From Luteolibacter luteus (GTDB lineage: Bacteria > Verrucomicrobiota > Verrucomicrobiia > Verrucomicrobiales > Akkermansiaceae): DNA of 64,000 bases. Location of the stretch: positions 2,294,001-2,358,000 of the forward strand of contig NZ_CP051774.1 of the NCBI RefSeq assembly GCF_012913485.1. Reading direction: 5' to 3'. The notes under the pieces are model-generated. The model was given only the letters and a program-made list of their open reading frames with translations, did not search any database and was not told where the DNA came from. Positions 17,548 to 27,145 of this stretch are shown piece after piece (position 1 is the stretch's first letter; each line of letters starts with the position of its first letter). The position numbers and the translations under genes were made by a program.

Positions 17548-18132
17548 TCAGGCAGCGGCGCCTTCGGTTGCTCCTTCCGCCTTCTTGGCGTCGCGGAACG
17601 GCAATCCCAGCTCGGTAAGCAGGGCGCGGCCTTCGTCATCGGTCTTGGCCGAGGTGACGAAGATGATGTCGAAACCGATGGTGCGCTTGATCTGGTCGAG
17701 CTCGATTTCCGGGAAGATGGATTGGTCGGCGAAGCCCACCGCGTAGTTGCCCTTGCCATCGAAGTTCTTCGAAGGGATACCACGGAAGTCGCGGATGTTC
17801 GGGGCGGTGATGTTGATGAAGCGGTGCAGGAACTCCCACATGCGCGGGCCACGAAGGCTCACGCGGGCACCAAGGGCTTCACCCTCGCGCAGCTTGAAGT
17901 TTGCAACGGCCTTCTTCGAGTAGGTGATCGACGGCTTCTGGCCGGTGATCTTGCTGATTTCAGCAACGGCATCGTCCACGGCGACCTTGCGGTCCGGGGC
18001 CTTGCCCATGCAGGAAGTCACGACGATCTTCTCGAGACGCGGGATTTGATGGGGATTGGCGTAACCGAGCTTCTCCTTGAGAGCCGGCACGACCTTATCC
18101 TTGTAATGCTTTTGCAGTACTGGGGTGCTCAT
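17548..18132 (-). CDS. rplE: 50S ribosomal protein L5
   Basis: 194 aa 5S-rRNA-binding protein. It begins MSTPVLQKHYKDKVVPALKEKLGY and holds the family segments KIVVTSCMG, TGQKPSITYSKKAVANFKLREGE, and FADQSIFPEIELDQIKRTIGFDIIFVTSA. The C-terminus runs on a few residues into an alanine/glutamate tail (KKAEGATEGAAA). Normal place after rplX. The leader before ATG is AAAACAAA, without a Shine-Dalgarno. Confidence 0.97.
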   Translation of the reverse strand: MSTPVLQKHYKDKVVPALKEKLGYANPHQIPRLEKIVVTSCMGKAPDRKVAVDDAVAEISKITGQKPSITYSKKAVANFKLREGEALGARVSLRGPRMWEFLHRFINITAPNIRDFRGIPSKNFDGKGNYAVGFADQSIFPEIELDQIKRTIGFDIIFVTSAKTDDEGRALLTELGLPFRDAKKAEGATEGAAA

Positions 18133-18192
18133 TTTGTTTTAGCGGGTCAGCGCTTTGGTTGGTGCGCTTAAGCGCGGGCAAAGGCCGTAGCC

Positions 18193-18417
18193 TCAGCCCA
18201 GTTTCTTGACATTGGAGATATGGACCGGGCCATCCTGCTCGATCAAACCGCCATCGGGGTTCTTCTCGGAGCGGCGGATAGCCTTCTTGATGGTGCGGCC
18301 GCCTTCGACGACGACCTTGCCCTTGGCAGCGTCCACGGAGACCACGGTGCCGCGCTTGCCCTTATGGCTGCCGGCAATGATCTCGACTTGGTCGCCCTTT
18401 TTGACGTGAGTCTTCAT
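18193..18417 (-). CDS. rplX: 50S ribosomal protein L24
   Basis: 74 aa from ATG 18417, the start that places the KOW motif at the usual place: [20 protein letters not shown], then [19 protein letters not shown]. The frame is open upstream to 18480, but that part overlaps the end of rplN and is not family-like. L24 starts large-subunit assembly by binding domain I of 23S rRNA. At 74 aa it is shorter than the ~104 aa E. coli protein, like other compact L24 proteins. Confidence 0.95.
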   Translation of the reverse strand: MKTHVKKGDQVEIIAGSHKGKRGTVVSVDAAKGKVVVEGGRTIKKAIRRSEKNPDGGLIEQDGPVHISNVKKLG

Positions 18418-18451
18418 GGGAAATGGATGCGTGGGAACGAGAACCTTGGGC

Positions 18452-18817
18452 TCAGAGAACCTCGGGTGCAAGAGAGACAATCTTCATGAACTGCTTTTCA
18501 CGCAGTTCGCGGGCGACGGGTCCGAAAATACGGGTACCCTTCGGGTTGTTGTCCTTGTCGATGATGACAATCGCGTTGCCATCGAAGCGAAGGACGGAGC
18601 CGTCGGAACGGCGGATCGGGAAAGCAGTGCGGACAACCACGGCCTTCACCACGGAGCCCTTCTTGACCGAAGCGGTCGGGATCGAGTCGCGGATGTGAGC
18701 GGTGATGATATCGCCGACCTGAGCGGTACGGGAGCGCTTGCCGAGGACACCGATCATCTTGGCAGAGCGGGCGCCGGTATTGTCGGCGACCGTGACGAGG
18801 GATTCCATCTGGATCAT
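18452..18817 (-). CDS. rplN: 50S ribosomal protein L14
   Basis: 121 aa, normal length and highly conserved. Signatures: [22 protein letters not shown] at the N-terminus (ends ATG 18817), [28 protein letters not shown], and [30 protein letters not shown] at the C-terminus. It lies at the 30S interface and binds release/anti-association factors such as RsfS. Leader reads TTTCTGCC before ATG, with no Shine-Dalgarno. Confidence 0.97.
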   Translation of the reverse strand: MIQMESLVTVADNTGARSAKMIGVLGKRSRTAQVGDIITAHIRDSIPTASVKKGSVVKAVVVRTAFPIRRSDGSVLRFDGNAIVIIDKDNNPKGTRIFGPVARELREKQFMKIVSLAPEVL

Positions 18818-18866
18818 GGCAGAAAAAGCGTAGGTGGTGAATTGATCGGGCGGACCGGCAATCGAT

Positions 18867-19139
18867 TTAGTGCGAGAGCACCTTCTCGAGCGTCCAGCGC
18901 TTCAGTTTGGAAAGAGGGCGGGTTTCGACGATGCGGACCTTGTCGCCGATCTGGGCCTCGCCCTTCTCGTCGTGCACGTAGTACTTCTTCGACCGCTTGA
19001 CGATCTTGTTGAACTGCGGGTGCGGGACGCGTGCGACGTGCTCGACCACGAGGGTCTTGCTCATCTTGTTGGAGGTGACCACGCCGACGCGCGTCTTGCG
19101 GACGTGCTTGGCGGTTTCCTGCTGCTGCTGCTCGCTCAT
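18867..19139 (-). CDS. rpsQ: 30S ribosomal protein S17
   Basis: 90 aa primary 16S rRNA binder. The core [69 protein letters not shown] is divided by the usual motifs '[11 protein letters not shown]' and '[11 protein letters not shown]', both of which are present at the expected places. A short glutamine-rich head ([11 protein letters not shown]) is a small local addition. It follows rpmC in normal order. Confidence 0.97.
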   Translation of the reverse strand: MSEQQQQETAKHVRKTRVGVVTSNKMSKTLVVEHVARVPHPQFNKIVKRSKKYYVHDEKGEAQIGDKVRIVETRPLSKLKRWTLEKVLSH

Positions 19140-19184
19140 GGAAATGGAATCGCTGGTGGTTGCTGCTTAGTGCTGCGCGTCGGC

Positions 19185-19391
19185 TCAGGCCTGGGCGTTG
19201 CGGCGCTCGGTGAGCACGGTTTGGATGCGGGCGGCCTCACGGCGGACCACGCGGATGCGGGCGGAGTTTTCAAGCTGCCCGGTGGCCTGCTGCAGGCGAA
19301 GGTTGAAACCTTCTTCCTTGAGGTCGCGGAGTTTGGACTCGAGCTCCTTCACGGCGAACTCGCGGATGTCCTTGATCTTGGTCTGAGGCAT
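19185..19391 (-). CDS. rpmC: 50S ribosomal protein L29
   Basis: 68 aa two-helix protein at the exit tunnel. IREFAVKELESKLRDLKEEGFNLR and NSARIRVVRREAARIQTVLTER fit the family at both helices. The leader AGAAAGAAGCAACATC before ATG holds a weak purine-rich stretch. It lies between rplP and rpsQ as usual. Confidence 0.95.
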   Translation of the reverse strand: MPQTKIKDIREFAVKELESKLRDLKEEGFNLRLQQATGQLENSARIRVVRREAARIQTVLTERRNAQA

Positions 19392-19420
19392 GATGTTGCT
19401 TCTTTCTAAAGGTTGGTGCC

Positions 19421-19831
19421 TCAGGCGTGCGGATTGCGGACGACGAAGCGGGTCGGGAGACCGAGCTTGTAGGAAGCAAGGCGCATGGCCTCCTTGGCCT
19501 GCGACTCCGGCACGCCGGCGACTTCGAACAGCATGTTGCCGGGGCGGATCACGGCGACCCAGGCCTCGACGGCGCCCTTGCCCTTACCCATACGGGTTTC
19601 CGGCGGGCGGGCGGTGATCGACTTGTGAGGGAAGATCCGGATCCAGACCTTTCCTTTACGCTTGAGGAAGCGGTTGATCGCGATACGGCAGGCTTCGATC
19701 TGGCGGTTGGTCATCCAGCCGCGGTCGAGGGCCTGGAGACCGAAGTCACCGAAGGCGACCGTGGTTCCGCGCTGCGCGTTACCGGCGCGGCTGCCGCGGT
19801 GCGACTTGCGGAACTTCGTGCGTTTGGGCAT
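19421..19831 (-). CDS. rplP: 50S ribosomal protein L16
   Basis: 136 aa from ATG 19831, which gives the canonical [13 protein letters not shown] start; an earlier ATG at 19840 adds three residues and has the better AGGAGG (about 7 bases upstream), so the real protein may be MPLMPKRT. Motifs: [51 protein letters not shown] and FVVRNPHA at the end. L16 shapes the A-site of the large subunit. The AGGAGG before it is one of the few real Shine-Dalgarno motifs in the operon. Confidence 0.96.
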   Translation of the reverse strand: MPKRTKFRKSHRGSRAGNAQRGTTVAFGDFGLQALDRGWMTNRQIEACRIAINRFLKRKGKVWIRIFPHKSITARPPETRMGKGKGAVEAWVAVIRPGNMLFEVAGVPESQAKEAMRLASYKLGLPTRFVVRNPHA

Positions 19832-19881
19832 CAAGGGCATGGCTCAGTCCTCCTGGGAAATGGTTCGGGTTGAAATGTAAC

Positions 19882-20589
19882 TTACTGGTTGCCGCGCGGG
19901 CGGCGGGGTCCGCGATTGTCGCGGTCGCGGCGATCACCACGCTCCGGGCGCGGGGAGCTGCCGTCGTCTTCCTTCTTGTTGACCCAGCACTTGATGCCGA
20001 TCACACCGTAAACGGTGCGGGCTTCGGCGAAGCCGTAGTCGAGAGGGACACGCAGGGTCTGAAGCGGCACCTTGCCTTCGCGGTACCACTCCGAACGGGC
20101 GATATCAGCACCACCGAGGCGGCCGGCGCAACGGATACGGATGCCATCGGCACCGAAGTCCATCGCGGTTTGCACGGCGCGCTTCATGGCGCGGCGGAAA
20201 GAGATACGGCGCTCGAGTTGGACAGCCACCTGCTCGCAGATGAGCTGGGCATCGAGCTCCGGCTTGCGGATTTCGACAATGTCGATCTTCACCTGGGCAC
20301 CCTTGCAGATGTCGGAAAGCTCCTTCGTCATGCGCTCGATTTCCGAACCCTTGCGGCCGATGATCAGGCCCGGGCGGGAAGTGTGGAGCGTCACGCGGAC
20401 GCTGTTCCAAGCGCGCTCGATCACCACGCGGGCAAGCGCGGCGAACTGCAGGCGCTCACGCATGTAGCCACGGATCTTGAGGTCTTCGTGGAGCTTCTCG
20501 GCATAATCCTTGCCGGAGGCGAACCACTTGGAGCGCCAGTCCTTGGAGACGGCGAGGCGGAAACCGATGGGATTGACTTTCTGGCCCAT
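19882..20589 (-). CDS. rpsC: 30S ribosomal protein S3
   Basis: 235 aa. Contains the KH domain near residues 60-90 (RPGLIIGRKGSEIERMTKEL) and the C-terminal S3 domain with AQLICEQVAVQLERRISFRRAMKRA and GADGIRIRCAGRLGGADIARSEWYREGKVPL. The C-terminus carries an R/D/G-rich tail (PRPERGDRRDRDNRGPRRPRG). S3 helps form the mRNA entry channel with helicase activity. The leader CACCGCATTTCATC has no Shine-Dalgarno. Normal place after rplV. Confidence 0.97.
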   Translation of the reverse strand: MGQKVNPIGFRLAVSKDWRSKWFASGKDYAEKLHEDLKIRGYMRERLQFAALARVVIERAWNSVRVTLHTSRPGLIIGRKGSEIERMTKELSDICKGAQVKIDIVEIRKPELDAQLICEQVAVQLERRISFRRAMKRAVQTAMDFGADGIRIRCAGRLGGADIARSEWYREGKVPLQTLRVPLDYGFAEARTVYGVIGIKCWVNKKEDDGSSPRPERGDRRDRDNRGPRRPRGNQ

Positions 20590-20614
20590 GATGAAATGCG
20601 GTGAGAGTGTGGGA

Positions 20615-21007
20615 TCAGGCCTTGTTCTCGGCCTTCTTGGAAACGTTGACGCGCTTTGGCTTCGCCTCGCCTTCCGGCGCTTCGGCGAGGGTGATGAAAA
20701 TGTGGCTGGTGCGCTTCAGGATGCCACCGGCGGAACCCTTGGCACGCGGGGAGAAACGCTTCAGCACCGGACCGGCACCGATGACAGCTTCCTTCACGAT
20801 CAAGGACTCGGCGCTCAGGGAGAAGTTGTTCTCCGCATCGGCGATCGCCGTCTTGAGGGTCTTGTTGATGTGAAAGGCAGCCTTCTTCGGGGTGAAGGTA
20901 AGGATGTCGAGTGCGCTCGACACGGGCAGCCCCTGGATTTCACGGGCGACGTCGCGCGCCTTCTTCGGGGACAAGCGGACGTATTTGGTGGTGCTCTTGA
21001 CTTCCAT
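20615..21007 (-). CDS. rplV: 50S ribosomal protein L22
   Basis: 130 aa from ATG 21007 (MEVKSTTKYVRLSPKKARDV), the start that matches the family; upstream codons to 21130 overlap the inserted coiled-coil gene and are not L22-like. The beta-hairpin that lines the exit tunnel is visible around VLKRFSPRAKGSAGGILKRTSHIFITL. A short lysine-rich tail follows. In other bacteria rplV directly follows rpsS; here a 236-codon gene stands between them. Confidence 0.96.
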   Translation of the reverse strand: MEVKSTTKYVRLSPKKARDVAREIQGLPVSSALDILTFTPKKAAFHINKTLKTAIADAENNFSLSAESLIVKEAVIGAGPVLKRFSPRAKGSAGGILKRTSHIFITLAEAPEGEAKPKRVNVSKKAENKA

Positions 21008-21048
21008 GGATCTGGGTCGGTGAGGCGTTAGCGTGGGCCTTGCAGGCG

Positions 21049-21759
21049 TTATTCGGTGATGAGGATGGCGGTATCGCCGAATTTCACGGGCCCTTGTCCG
21101 GGCTCGAGTTCTTCGACGAAGGCACCGCACACGTTGCGGCGAACGTCGGCTACGATGGCGGAGCCGAAAGGTTGTGCCCCGCGGACGAGGCGATAAGTGG
21201 TGCCGATGCGGGCTCCTTGGGCTTCCCCGACGTTCAGGACGAGTAGGCCGCTTTCCGCATCGATGTTCATCACCCTCGCGTTTCCGGCTGAGCCGGCGGT
21301 TGCGGGGGCGGGCTTCTGCCTTAGTCCGAGGACTTCGTCAAGCTCGCGGATAGCAGTTTCGACGCGAAGCCGGGCGTCGGGGTCCGCCGCAACCGCCTGA
21401 CGGAGATAATCCGTGATGGCGGCGATGAGGCGGGATGAGGATTCCTCCAAGTTCTTGGCGCGCTCCTGGTGCAGCAAGAGGTCGGCGGCGGCTTGCACCT
21501 GCCGTTCCTCCCCACCGTCCAGAAGATCGCGTCCCAGCGCCGCGAGGCGCAGGCGGACCTTGGCGAGCTGCTCGGAAGCTTCCTTCTCCGCGCGATTCGC
21601 TTGGACAAGGCTCTTCTCGAGCGACTCGTTCTGACGCTGCAGGTCTTCGACAGCCCTCTGCAGCGTCGCCACATCCGTCCCCTGTGCGGCACAGGTCCAT
21701 GCTCCTGCCAGCAGTCCGGAGACCGTGGCAGTGAGAGCGATGGAACGCAGGCGGAACAT
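21049..21759 (-). CDS. Secreted coiled-coil protein inserted in the S10 operon
   Basis: 236 aa protein of unknown family located between rpsS and rplV, with gaps of 24 and 41 bases, so it must be co-transcribed with them. Residues 1-25 form a signal peptide (LTATVSGLLAGAWTCAAQG). Residues 28-90 are a strong coiled coil with heptad leucines (LQRAVEDLQRQNESLEKSL). Residues 160-236 look like a small beta-rich domain: GLLVLNVGEAQGARIGTTYRL, then AIVADVRRNVCGAFVEEL, similar in flavour to SH3-like domains of envelope proteins such as the FlgT C-terminus (weak). It is predicted to be periplasmic, which is odd for an operon of ribosomal proteins. Function unknown. Confidence 0.85.
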   Translation of the reverse strand: MFRLRSIALTATVSGLLAGAWTCAAQGTDVATLQRAVEDLQRQNESLEKSLVQANRAEKEASEQLAKVRLRLAALGRDLLDGGEERQVQAAADLLLHQERAKNLEESSSRLIAAITDYLRQAVAADPDARLRVETAIRELDEVLGLRQKPAPATAGSAGNARVMNIDAESGLLVLNVGEAQGARIGTTYRLVRGAQPFGSAIVADVRRNVCGAFVEELEPGQGPVKFGDTAILITE

Positions 21760-21783
21760 GGGGAACGGAGGCGTTCGGAATTC

Positions 21784-22053
21784 TTACTTCTTGCCGATAC
21801 CGCCGTGCTGGCGGAACAGGCGGGTCGGGGCGAATTCGCCGAGCTTGTGGCCGACCATGTTCTCGGTGACATACACCGGGACGAAGGTCTTGCCGTTGTG
21901 CACGGCGAAGTTCAGGCCGACGAAGTCCGGAGTGATCATCGAAGCGCGGCTCCAGGTCTTGATCGGCTTCTTGTCGCCAGCGGCGGCAGCAGTATCGATC
22001 TTGGCCAGCAGCTTCTGGTCGATGAACGGACCCTTCTTGAGAGAGCGAGGCAT
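21784..22053 (-). CDS. rpsS: 30S ribosomal protein S19
   Basis: 89 aa. Begins [20 protein letters not shown] and ends in the conserved block [26 protein letters not shown], which contacts S13 at the 30S head. Length is normal. The 30 bases upstream (ACCTTTACTAACCGAACTC) contain no Shine-Dalgarno. It is followed by the inserted coiled-coil gene rather than by rplV. Confidence 0.97.
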   Translation of the reverse strand: MPRSLKKGPFIDQKLLAKIDTAAAAGDKKPIKTWSRASMITPDFVGLNFAVHNGKTFVPVYVTENMVGHKLGEFAPTRLFRQHGGIGKK

Positions 22054-22076
22054 GAGTTCGGTTAGTAAAGGTTAGC

Positions 22077-22919
22077 TTAGCGCTTCTTGGCGTGGCGGCT
22101 TTCGACGATGAAGGTCGAGGTCTGCTTCTTCGGCTTGCGGGTCTTCTGGCCCTTCGCGTGGCCCCATGGGCTGAGAAGGTGCTGGCGACCACCACCGGAC
22201 TTCGACTTACCTTCACCACCACCGTTCGGGTGGTCGACGGGGTTCATGCACATGCCGCGGACGGTCGGGCGGACGCCCTGCCAGCGGGTGCGGCCAGCCT
22301 TGCCGGACACTTCGTTCATGTGATCGCGGTTGCCCACGGTGCCGATGGTGCAGAAGCACGCTTCGTTGAAGCGGCGGATTTCACCGGAAGGCATCTTGAC
22401 CAGCGCCCAGCCGCCTTCGCGGTTGGAAAGGATAGCCTGCTGGCCGGCAGCACGGGCGACCTTGCCGCCATTGCCCGGGATCAGCTCGATGTTGTGGATC
22501 GCGGTGCCGAGCGGGACGCTCTTCAGCGGCATCGCATTGCCCACCTTAGGTGCGGCCTTTTCGCCGGACACCACGGTGGCACCCACTTCAAGACCGGCAG
22601 GAGCCAGGATGTAGCTCTTCTGGCCGTCCTTGTATTGGATCAGCGCGATGCGGCAGGTGCGGTTTGGATCGTACTCGATGCCCACCACGGTGGCGGACAC
22701 ATCGTACTTGCCGCGCTTGAAGTCGATCAGGCGGTAGTGACGCTTGTGGCCACCGCCGATGTGGCGGGTGGTGATACGGCCGGTGTTGTTACGACCGCCG
22801 CTCTTCTTGAGCGGGGAAAGAAGGCTCTTCTCCGGCTTGTGCTTGGTGATTTCGTCGAAGGACGGAAGCACCTTGTAGCGTTCGGACGGGGTATTCGGTG
22901 TGAACTCCTTGAGAGACAT
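22077..22919 (-). CDS. rplB: 50S ribosomal protein L2
   Basis: 280 aa. Contains [23 protein letters not shown] and [21 protein letters not shown] in the RNA-binding domain and the C-terminal signature [20 protein letters not shown] with the peptidyl-transferase-region His of MNPVDH. Length is normal. The sequence before ATG (CAACCCTCAAGCGAGCC) has no Shine-Dalgarno but ends CC-ATG like many starts in this operon. Confidence 0.98.
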   Translation of the reverse strand: MSLKEFTPNTPSERYKVLPSFDEITKHKPEKSLLSPLKKSGGRNNTGRITTRHIGGGHKRHYRLIDFKRGKYDVSATVVGIEYDPNRTCRIALIQYKDGQKSYILAPAGLEVGATVVSGEKAAPKVGNAMPLKSVPLGTAIHNIELIPGNGGKVARAAGQQAILSNREGGWALVKMPSGEIRRFNEACFCTIGTVGNRDHMNEVSGKAGRTRWQGVRPTVRGMCMNPVDHPNGGGEGKSKSGGGRQHLLSPWGHAKGQKTRKPKKQTSTFIVESRHAKKR

Positions 22920-22959
22920 GGCTCGCTTGAGGGTTGTTCGGGGTTAGCCGGTTAGAAAA

Positions 22960-23244
22960 TCAGACGAGGTCGAAGGATTCGCCCTCCTTGAGGCGAACCA
23001 CGGCCTTCTTCCAGTGGTTGGTACGGCCCTCGTCGGCGCGGCGCTTGCGCTTGGCCTTGCCGCTGTAGTTGAGGGTGCGGACGTCGGCGACCTTCTTGCC
23101 CAGCAGGGTTTCGACGGCACGCTTGATGTCGAGCTTGTTGGCCTTGCGGTCCACTTCCAGGACGACCTCGTTGTTGGTCTCCTGAAGCATGGTGGCCTTC
23201 TCGCTGAGGCGGACGTTCTTGATGACTTGGTAGATGTCTTTCAT
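22960..23244 (-). CDS. rplW: 50S ribosomal protein L23
   Basis: 94 aa. The typical N-terminus DIYQVIKNVRLSEKATMLQE and the segment VVLEVDRKANKLDIKRAVETLLGKKVADVRTLNYSGK are present. L23 surrounds the exit tunnel mouth and docks SRP and trigger factor. It lies between rplD and rplB as usual. Confidence 0.96.
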   Translation of the reverse strand: MKDIYQVIKNVRLSEKATMLQETNNEVVLEVDRKANKLDIKRAVETLLGKKVADVRTLNYSGKAKRKRRADEGRTNHWKKAVVRLKEGESFDLV

Positions 23245-23267
23245 GGCGCGGTATCAGCGATAAGGGG

Positions 23268-23876
23268 TCAGGCGGTGCGCTTGGAGAGGGTCTCGAGCGC
23301 GTCTTCCACCACGAGGACGGATTTGGCGTGAAGCAGTTCCTCGACGTTGACGCTTTCAGCGGTCACCAGTTGCGCCCAGCCCACGTTGCGGGCGGCCAGG
23401 TAGGTGTTGTCGTCGAAGCTCTTGGCGACGATCAGGACCTTCTTGGCCTCGACCTCGGCGGTCACGGCGGCAACGAAGGACTTGGTCTTGCCATCGGCGA
23501 TGGAGAAGGAAGCAAGGGTCTTGATCGACTCCTCGCGGACGAGGTCGCCAAGCACGCGGCGCAGGGCAAGCTTGCGGACGTTCTTCGTCACGTGCTTGGA
23601 GTAGTCGCGCGGACGAGGACCGAAGACGACACCACCACCGACGAAGATGGGAGCGCGCTTGTCGCCGTGACGGGCGTTACCGGTGCCCTTCTGCTTGTAG
23701 ATCTTCTTGTTGTTACCGCGGACTTCGCCACGGGTCTTGGAGTTCGCGGAACCGGTGCGGCGGTTGGCGCGGTAAGCGGTCACGAGATCGTGCACGGCCT
23801 GACTGCCCTTGTCGGCATCGGCGAGCTGGATGTTCGCGCTCTGCGCGGCGTCAGCGGTGAAAGTTTTCGCGGGCAT
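23268..23876 (-). CDS. rplD: 50S ribosomal protein L4
   Basis: 202 aa. The conserved extended loop QAVHDLVTAYRANRRTGSANSKTRGEVRGNNKKIYKQKGTGNARHGDKRAPIFVGGGVVFGPRPRDYS is present in the normal place, with the recognizable blocks 'KQKGTGNARHGD' and 'FGPRPRDYS'. The C-terminus has VEELLHAKSVLVVEDALETL. L4 lines the tunnel constriction. Normal position after rplC. Confidence 0.96.
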   Translation of the reverse strand: MPAKTFTADAAQSANIQLADADKGSQAVHDLVTAYRANRRTGSANSKTRGEVRGNNKKIYKQKGTGNARHGDKRAPIFVGGGVVFGPRPRDYSKHVTKNVRKLALRRVLGDLVREESIKTLASFSIADGKTKSFVAAVTAEVEAKKVLIVAKSFDDNTYLAARNVGWAQLVTAESVNVEELLHAKSVLVVEDALETLSKRTA

Positions 23877-23917
23877 GACTAGGATGCGTTTGAGAGTTAC
23901 GGTTCAGACGCTGTGCC

Positions 23918-24562
23918 TCAGGCGGCGGCGGTCTTCTTCTTCTTGGCGGGGCGGACAGTGACGTAGCTGCCTTTGGCACCGGGGACGGCGCCGGAAATCA
24001 GGATCACGCCATCCTCCGGACGCACGGCGACGACCTTCAGGTTCTGCGTGGTGCGCGGCACATCACCCATGTGTCCGGGCATCTTCTGGTTCTTCCAGAC
24101 GCGGCCCGGGGTGGAACGGCAACCAATGGCGCCCGTCCGGCGGTGCATCATGGATCCGTGGGTCATCTTCAGACCGCCGAAACCGTGGCGCTTCACCGCA
24201 CCTTGGAAACCACGGCCCTTGCTGGTGCCGATCACGTCGACCCACTGGCCGGCGGTGAAGGTGTCCAGACCGGTGTGGGTCTCCGGAGCAGCTTGGTCAG
24301 CCGGGAAGCGGAACTCCTGCACCTTGTACTTCGGGGTGGAGCCGTACTTCTTGAAGTGGCCGAGCGAAGGCTTGTCCGTGCGGGACTCCTTCTTGTCATC
24401 ATAGCCAACTTGGACAGCGGAGTAGCCGTCCTTTTCAACGGTCTTCACCTGCAGGCAGGTGTTGCCGCTGACTTCAATCACGGTGACGGGAATCATGGCC
24501 TGGCTCTTCTCATCGAAGAGGCGGGTCATACCGAGCTTTTTGCCGAGAAGTCCGAGAGACAT
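23918..24562 (-). CDS. rplC: 50S ribosomal protein L3
   Basis: 214 aa. N-terminal GLLGKKLGMTRLFDEKSQAMIPVTVIEVSGN and the loop FQGAVKRHGFGGLKMTHGSMMHRRTGAIG, then GRVWKNQKMPGHMGD, are characteristic of L3. It helps nucleate large-subunit assembly and reaches the peptidyl-transferase centre. The C-terminus ends in a lysine/alanine tail (RPAKKKKTAAA). Confidence 0.97.
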   Translation of the reverse strand: MSLGLLGKKLGMTRLFDEKSQAMIPVTVIEVSGNTCLQVKTVEKDGYSAVQVGYDDKKESRTDKPSLGHFKKYGSTPKYKVQEFRFPADQAAPETHTGLDTFTAGQWVDVIGTSKGRGFQGAVKRHGFGGLKMTHGSMMHRRTGAIGCRSTPGRVWKNQKMPGHMGDVPRTTQNLKVVAVRPEDGVILISGAVPGAKGSYVTVRPAKKKKTAAA

Positions 24563-24619
24563 GGCGGGAAACGATATAAGAGATTTAAGGAATGAGCGGC
24601 GAGATACCGGATCTCAGGC

Positions 24620-24928
24620 TCAGATGCGGATGGCGATATCGACACCGGCGGGCAGGTTGAGCTTCTTCAGCTCATCGACGGTGCGTGCGGTGGGATCGAC
24701 GATGTCGAGGACACGCTTGTGGGTGCGGATCTCGAACTGCTCGGCGGACTTCTTGTTGACGTGCACGGAGCGGTTCACGCTGAACTTCTCAATGCGGGTA
24801 GGAAGCGGGATCGGGCCGGCCACCTTGGCACCGGTGCGCTTGGCGGTTTCGACAATCTCCGCGGCAGAGCGGTCGATGGCGCGGTGGTCGAAAGCGCGCA
24901 GGCGGATGCGGATCTTCTGGTTTTCCAT
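24620..24928 (-). CDS. rpsJ: 30S ribosomal protein S10
   Basis: 102 aa, the first gene of the S10 block. [20 protein letters not shown] at the N-terminus and [32 protein letters not shown] at the C-terminus match the family, including residues used as the NusE transcription factor. It follows fusA with a 35-base gap; tuf, which often stands here, is absent. Confidence 0.97.
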   Translation of the reverse strand: MENQKIRIRLRAFDHRAIDRSAAEIVETAKRTGAKVAGPIPLPTRIEKFSVNRSVHVNKKSAEQFEIRTHKRVLDIVDPTARTVDELKKLNLPAGVDIAIRI

Positions 24929-24963
24929 GGCGGTGGATTAGGTTAGAGATGTTGGGTAAAGTT

Positions 24964-27111
24964 TCAGTGACCGCGGTCGGTGACGATCTGCGCGACGATG
25001 TTGTTTGGCACCTGCTCGAAGTGCGACGGCGTCATCGAGTAGGATGCGCGGCCGGACGAAATGGTCCGCACGTCGGTGGAGTAGCCGAACATTTCCTTCA
25101 GCGGCACGTTCGCGCGGATCACGGCGAGCTTGCCCTTGGTTTCCATGTTCTGGATCTGCCCGCGGCGGCGGTTCAGGTCGCCCATCACATCGCCCTGGTA
25201 GTCGTCCGGAGTGGAGACTTCCACGGCCATGATGGGCTCGAGGAGGATGGACTTCGCTTTCTTGAAGGCGTCCTTCATGGCGAAGATGGCGGCCATCGTG
25301 AAGGCGTTCTCGTTCGAGTCGACTTCGTGGAAGGATCCGCCCAGCACGTCCACGTGCACGTCGATCACCGGGTAGCCGGCGATGATGCCATTCGTCATGG
25401 CTTCGCGCACGCCTTTGAAGACGGCATTGTGGAAATCTTTGGGAATTTCGCCACCCACGATCTTGTTCTCGATCGTCAGACCCTTGCCCTTTTCATTCGG
25501 GCGGATCGTCAGGCGGACGTGTCCGTATTGGCCGCGGCCACCGGACTGCTTGACCAGCTTGCCTTCGCCCGGGGCCTCGGCGGTGATGGTCTCGCGGTAG
25601 GCGATCTGGGGAGCGCCGGTATTGGCCTCCACCTTGAATTCGCGCTTCAGGCGGTCGACGATGATCTCCAAGTGGAGCTCGCCCATGCCCGAGATGATGG
25701 TCTGACCGGTCTCTTCGTCGGTCTTGACTTGGAAGGTGGGGTCTTCTTCCGAAAGCCGTGCCAGCGCGTTTGCCAGCTTCTCTTGGTCGGCTTTGGTTTT
25801 TGGCTCAACCGCCATGGAGATGACGGGATCCGGGAAAGTGGGAGGTTCGAGAACGACGTCGTAGCCTTCTTTGGCGAGGGTGTCACCGGTGGTGACGTTT
25901 TTGATCCCTACCATCGCGGCGATGTCGCCGGCGTAACAGGCTTCGATGTCTTTATGCTCGTCAGCTTGGATCTGGATCAGGCGGCCGACTCGCTCCGAGC
26001 GGCGGGTCCGCGGATTATAGACCGTATCACCCTTCTTGATGACACCGGAGTAAACACGGAAGAAGACGAGCTTGCCGACGAATTTGTCAGCCCAGAGCTT
26101 GAAGGCGAGGGAGCAGAACTTCTCGTTGTCGCTCGTGTGGACCTCGATCTTGTGCTCCTCGTTGTCGGGATCCATGCCGATCGCCGGCGGGATATCGAGC
26201 GGGCTCGGAAGGTAATCGACGACCGCGTCGATGAGATATTGGACACCCTTGTTCTTGAAAGCGGAACCACCGGCGACAGGCACCAGCTTGTTCGCGATTG
26301 TGGCGCGGCGGATACCTTGCTTCAGCTCGGCCTTGGAGATCGGTTCCTCCATGAGGAACTTCTCGCCGATTTGGTCATCCACATCGGCCACGGCGCTCAC
26401 CAGTTCGGTGTAGGCTTCTGCGGCGATGTCCTTCAGCTCGGCGCTGAGTTCGCGGACCTCGTAGGTCGAGCCGAACTTGTCACTATCGCTGAAGTGGATT
26501 TCCTTCTGGTTCACCACGTCGATCTGGCCGCTGAGCTGATCTTCGGCACCGATCGGGATGAGGATGCGCACGGCGTTCGCGCCGAGCTTCTCCTTCACTT
26601 CGGCGAAGACGTTGCCGAAGTTTGCGCCAGTCCGGTCCATCTTGTTGACGAACACGATACGCGGCACGTGATACTTGGTCGCTTGGCGCCAGACGGTCTC
26701 GGTCTGCGGCTGAACACCGGCCACACCGCAGAACACCACGATCGCGCCATCAAGCACCCGCAGGGAGCGCTCCACCTCGGCCGTGAAGTCCACGTGGCCG
26801 GGTGTGTCGATGATGTTGATGCGCTGCTCTTCCTTCGGGAAAAGCTTGGTCACACCCTCCTCCTCGCGCTGGAACCACTTGGTGGTCACAGCGGCGGAGG
26901 TGATCGTGATACCGCGCTCCCGCTCCTGCTCCATCCAATCGGTCGTGGCGGCACCATCGTGCACCTCGCCGATCTTGTGGATCACACCCGTGTAGAAAAG
27001 GATGCGCTCCGTGAGCGTGGTCTTCCCGGCGTCGATGTGCGCCGCAATCCCAATGTTCCGCGTCCGCTCAAGCGGATACGGACGATCAGGACTGTTGAGA
27101 TTGGAAGACAT
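24964..27111 (-). CDS. fusA: Elongation factor G
   Basis: 715 aa translational GTPase that moves tRNAs and mRNA after peptide transfer. GTP-binding motifs: P-loop [10 protein letters not shown] (residues about 17-27), switch II region DTPGHVD, and FVNKMDRTG. Domain IV contains [14 protein letters not shown]. Domain V near the C-terminus has [29 protein letters not shown]. It is transcribed with rpsL and rpsG upstream (str operon) and rpsJ downstream. Leader reads TCTCATCCCGCC before ATG, with no Shine-Dalgarno. Confidence 0.98.
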   Translation of the reverse strand: MSSNLNSPDRPYPLERTRNIGIAAHIDAGKTTLTERILFYTGVIHKIGEVHDGAATTDWMEQERERGITITSAAVTTKWFQREEEGVTKLFPKEEQRINIIDTPGHVDFTAEVERSLRVLDGAIVVFCGVAGVQPQTETVWRQATKYHVPRIVFVNKMDRTGANFGNVFAEVKEKLGANAVRILIPIGAEDQLSGQIDVVNQKEIHFSDSDKFGSTYEVRELSAELKDIAAEAYTELVSAVADVDDQIGEKFLMEEPISKAELKQGIRRATIANKLVPVAGGSAFKNKGVQYLIDAVVDYLPSPLDIPPAIGMDPDNEEHKIEVHTSDNEKFCSLAFKLWADKFVGKLVFFRVYSGVIKKGDTVYNPRTRRSERVGRLIQIQADEHKDIEACYAGDIAAMVGIKNVTTGDTLAKEGYDVVLEPPTFPDPVISMAVEPKTKADQEKLANALARLSEEDPTFQVKTDEETGQTIISGMGELHLEIIVDRLKREFKVEANTGAPQIAYRETITAEAPGEGKLVKQSGGRGQYGHVRLTIRPNEKGKGLTIENKIVGGEIPKDFHNAVFKGVREAMTNGIIAGYPVIDVHVDVLGGSFHEVDSNENAFTMAAIFAMKDAFKKAKSILLEPIMAVEVSTPDDYQGDVMGDLNRRRGQIQNMETKGKLAVIRANVPLKEMFGYSTDVRTISSGRASYSMTPSHFEQVPNNIVAQIVTDRGH

Positions 27112-27145
27112 GGCGGGATGAGACTGAGAGCCCCGTTCTAGGAAT

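Noticed and set aside
24949-27141. A 730-codon + strand open frame covering fusA
   Set aside because: Antisense to intact elongation factor G; composition (long runs of V, L, H, D) is that of a shadow frame.
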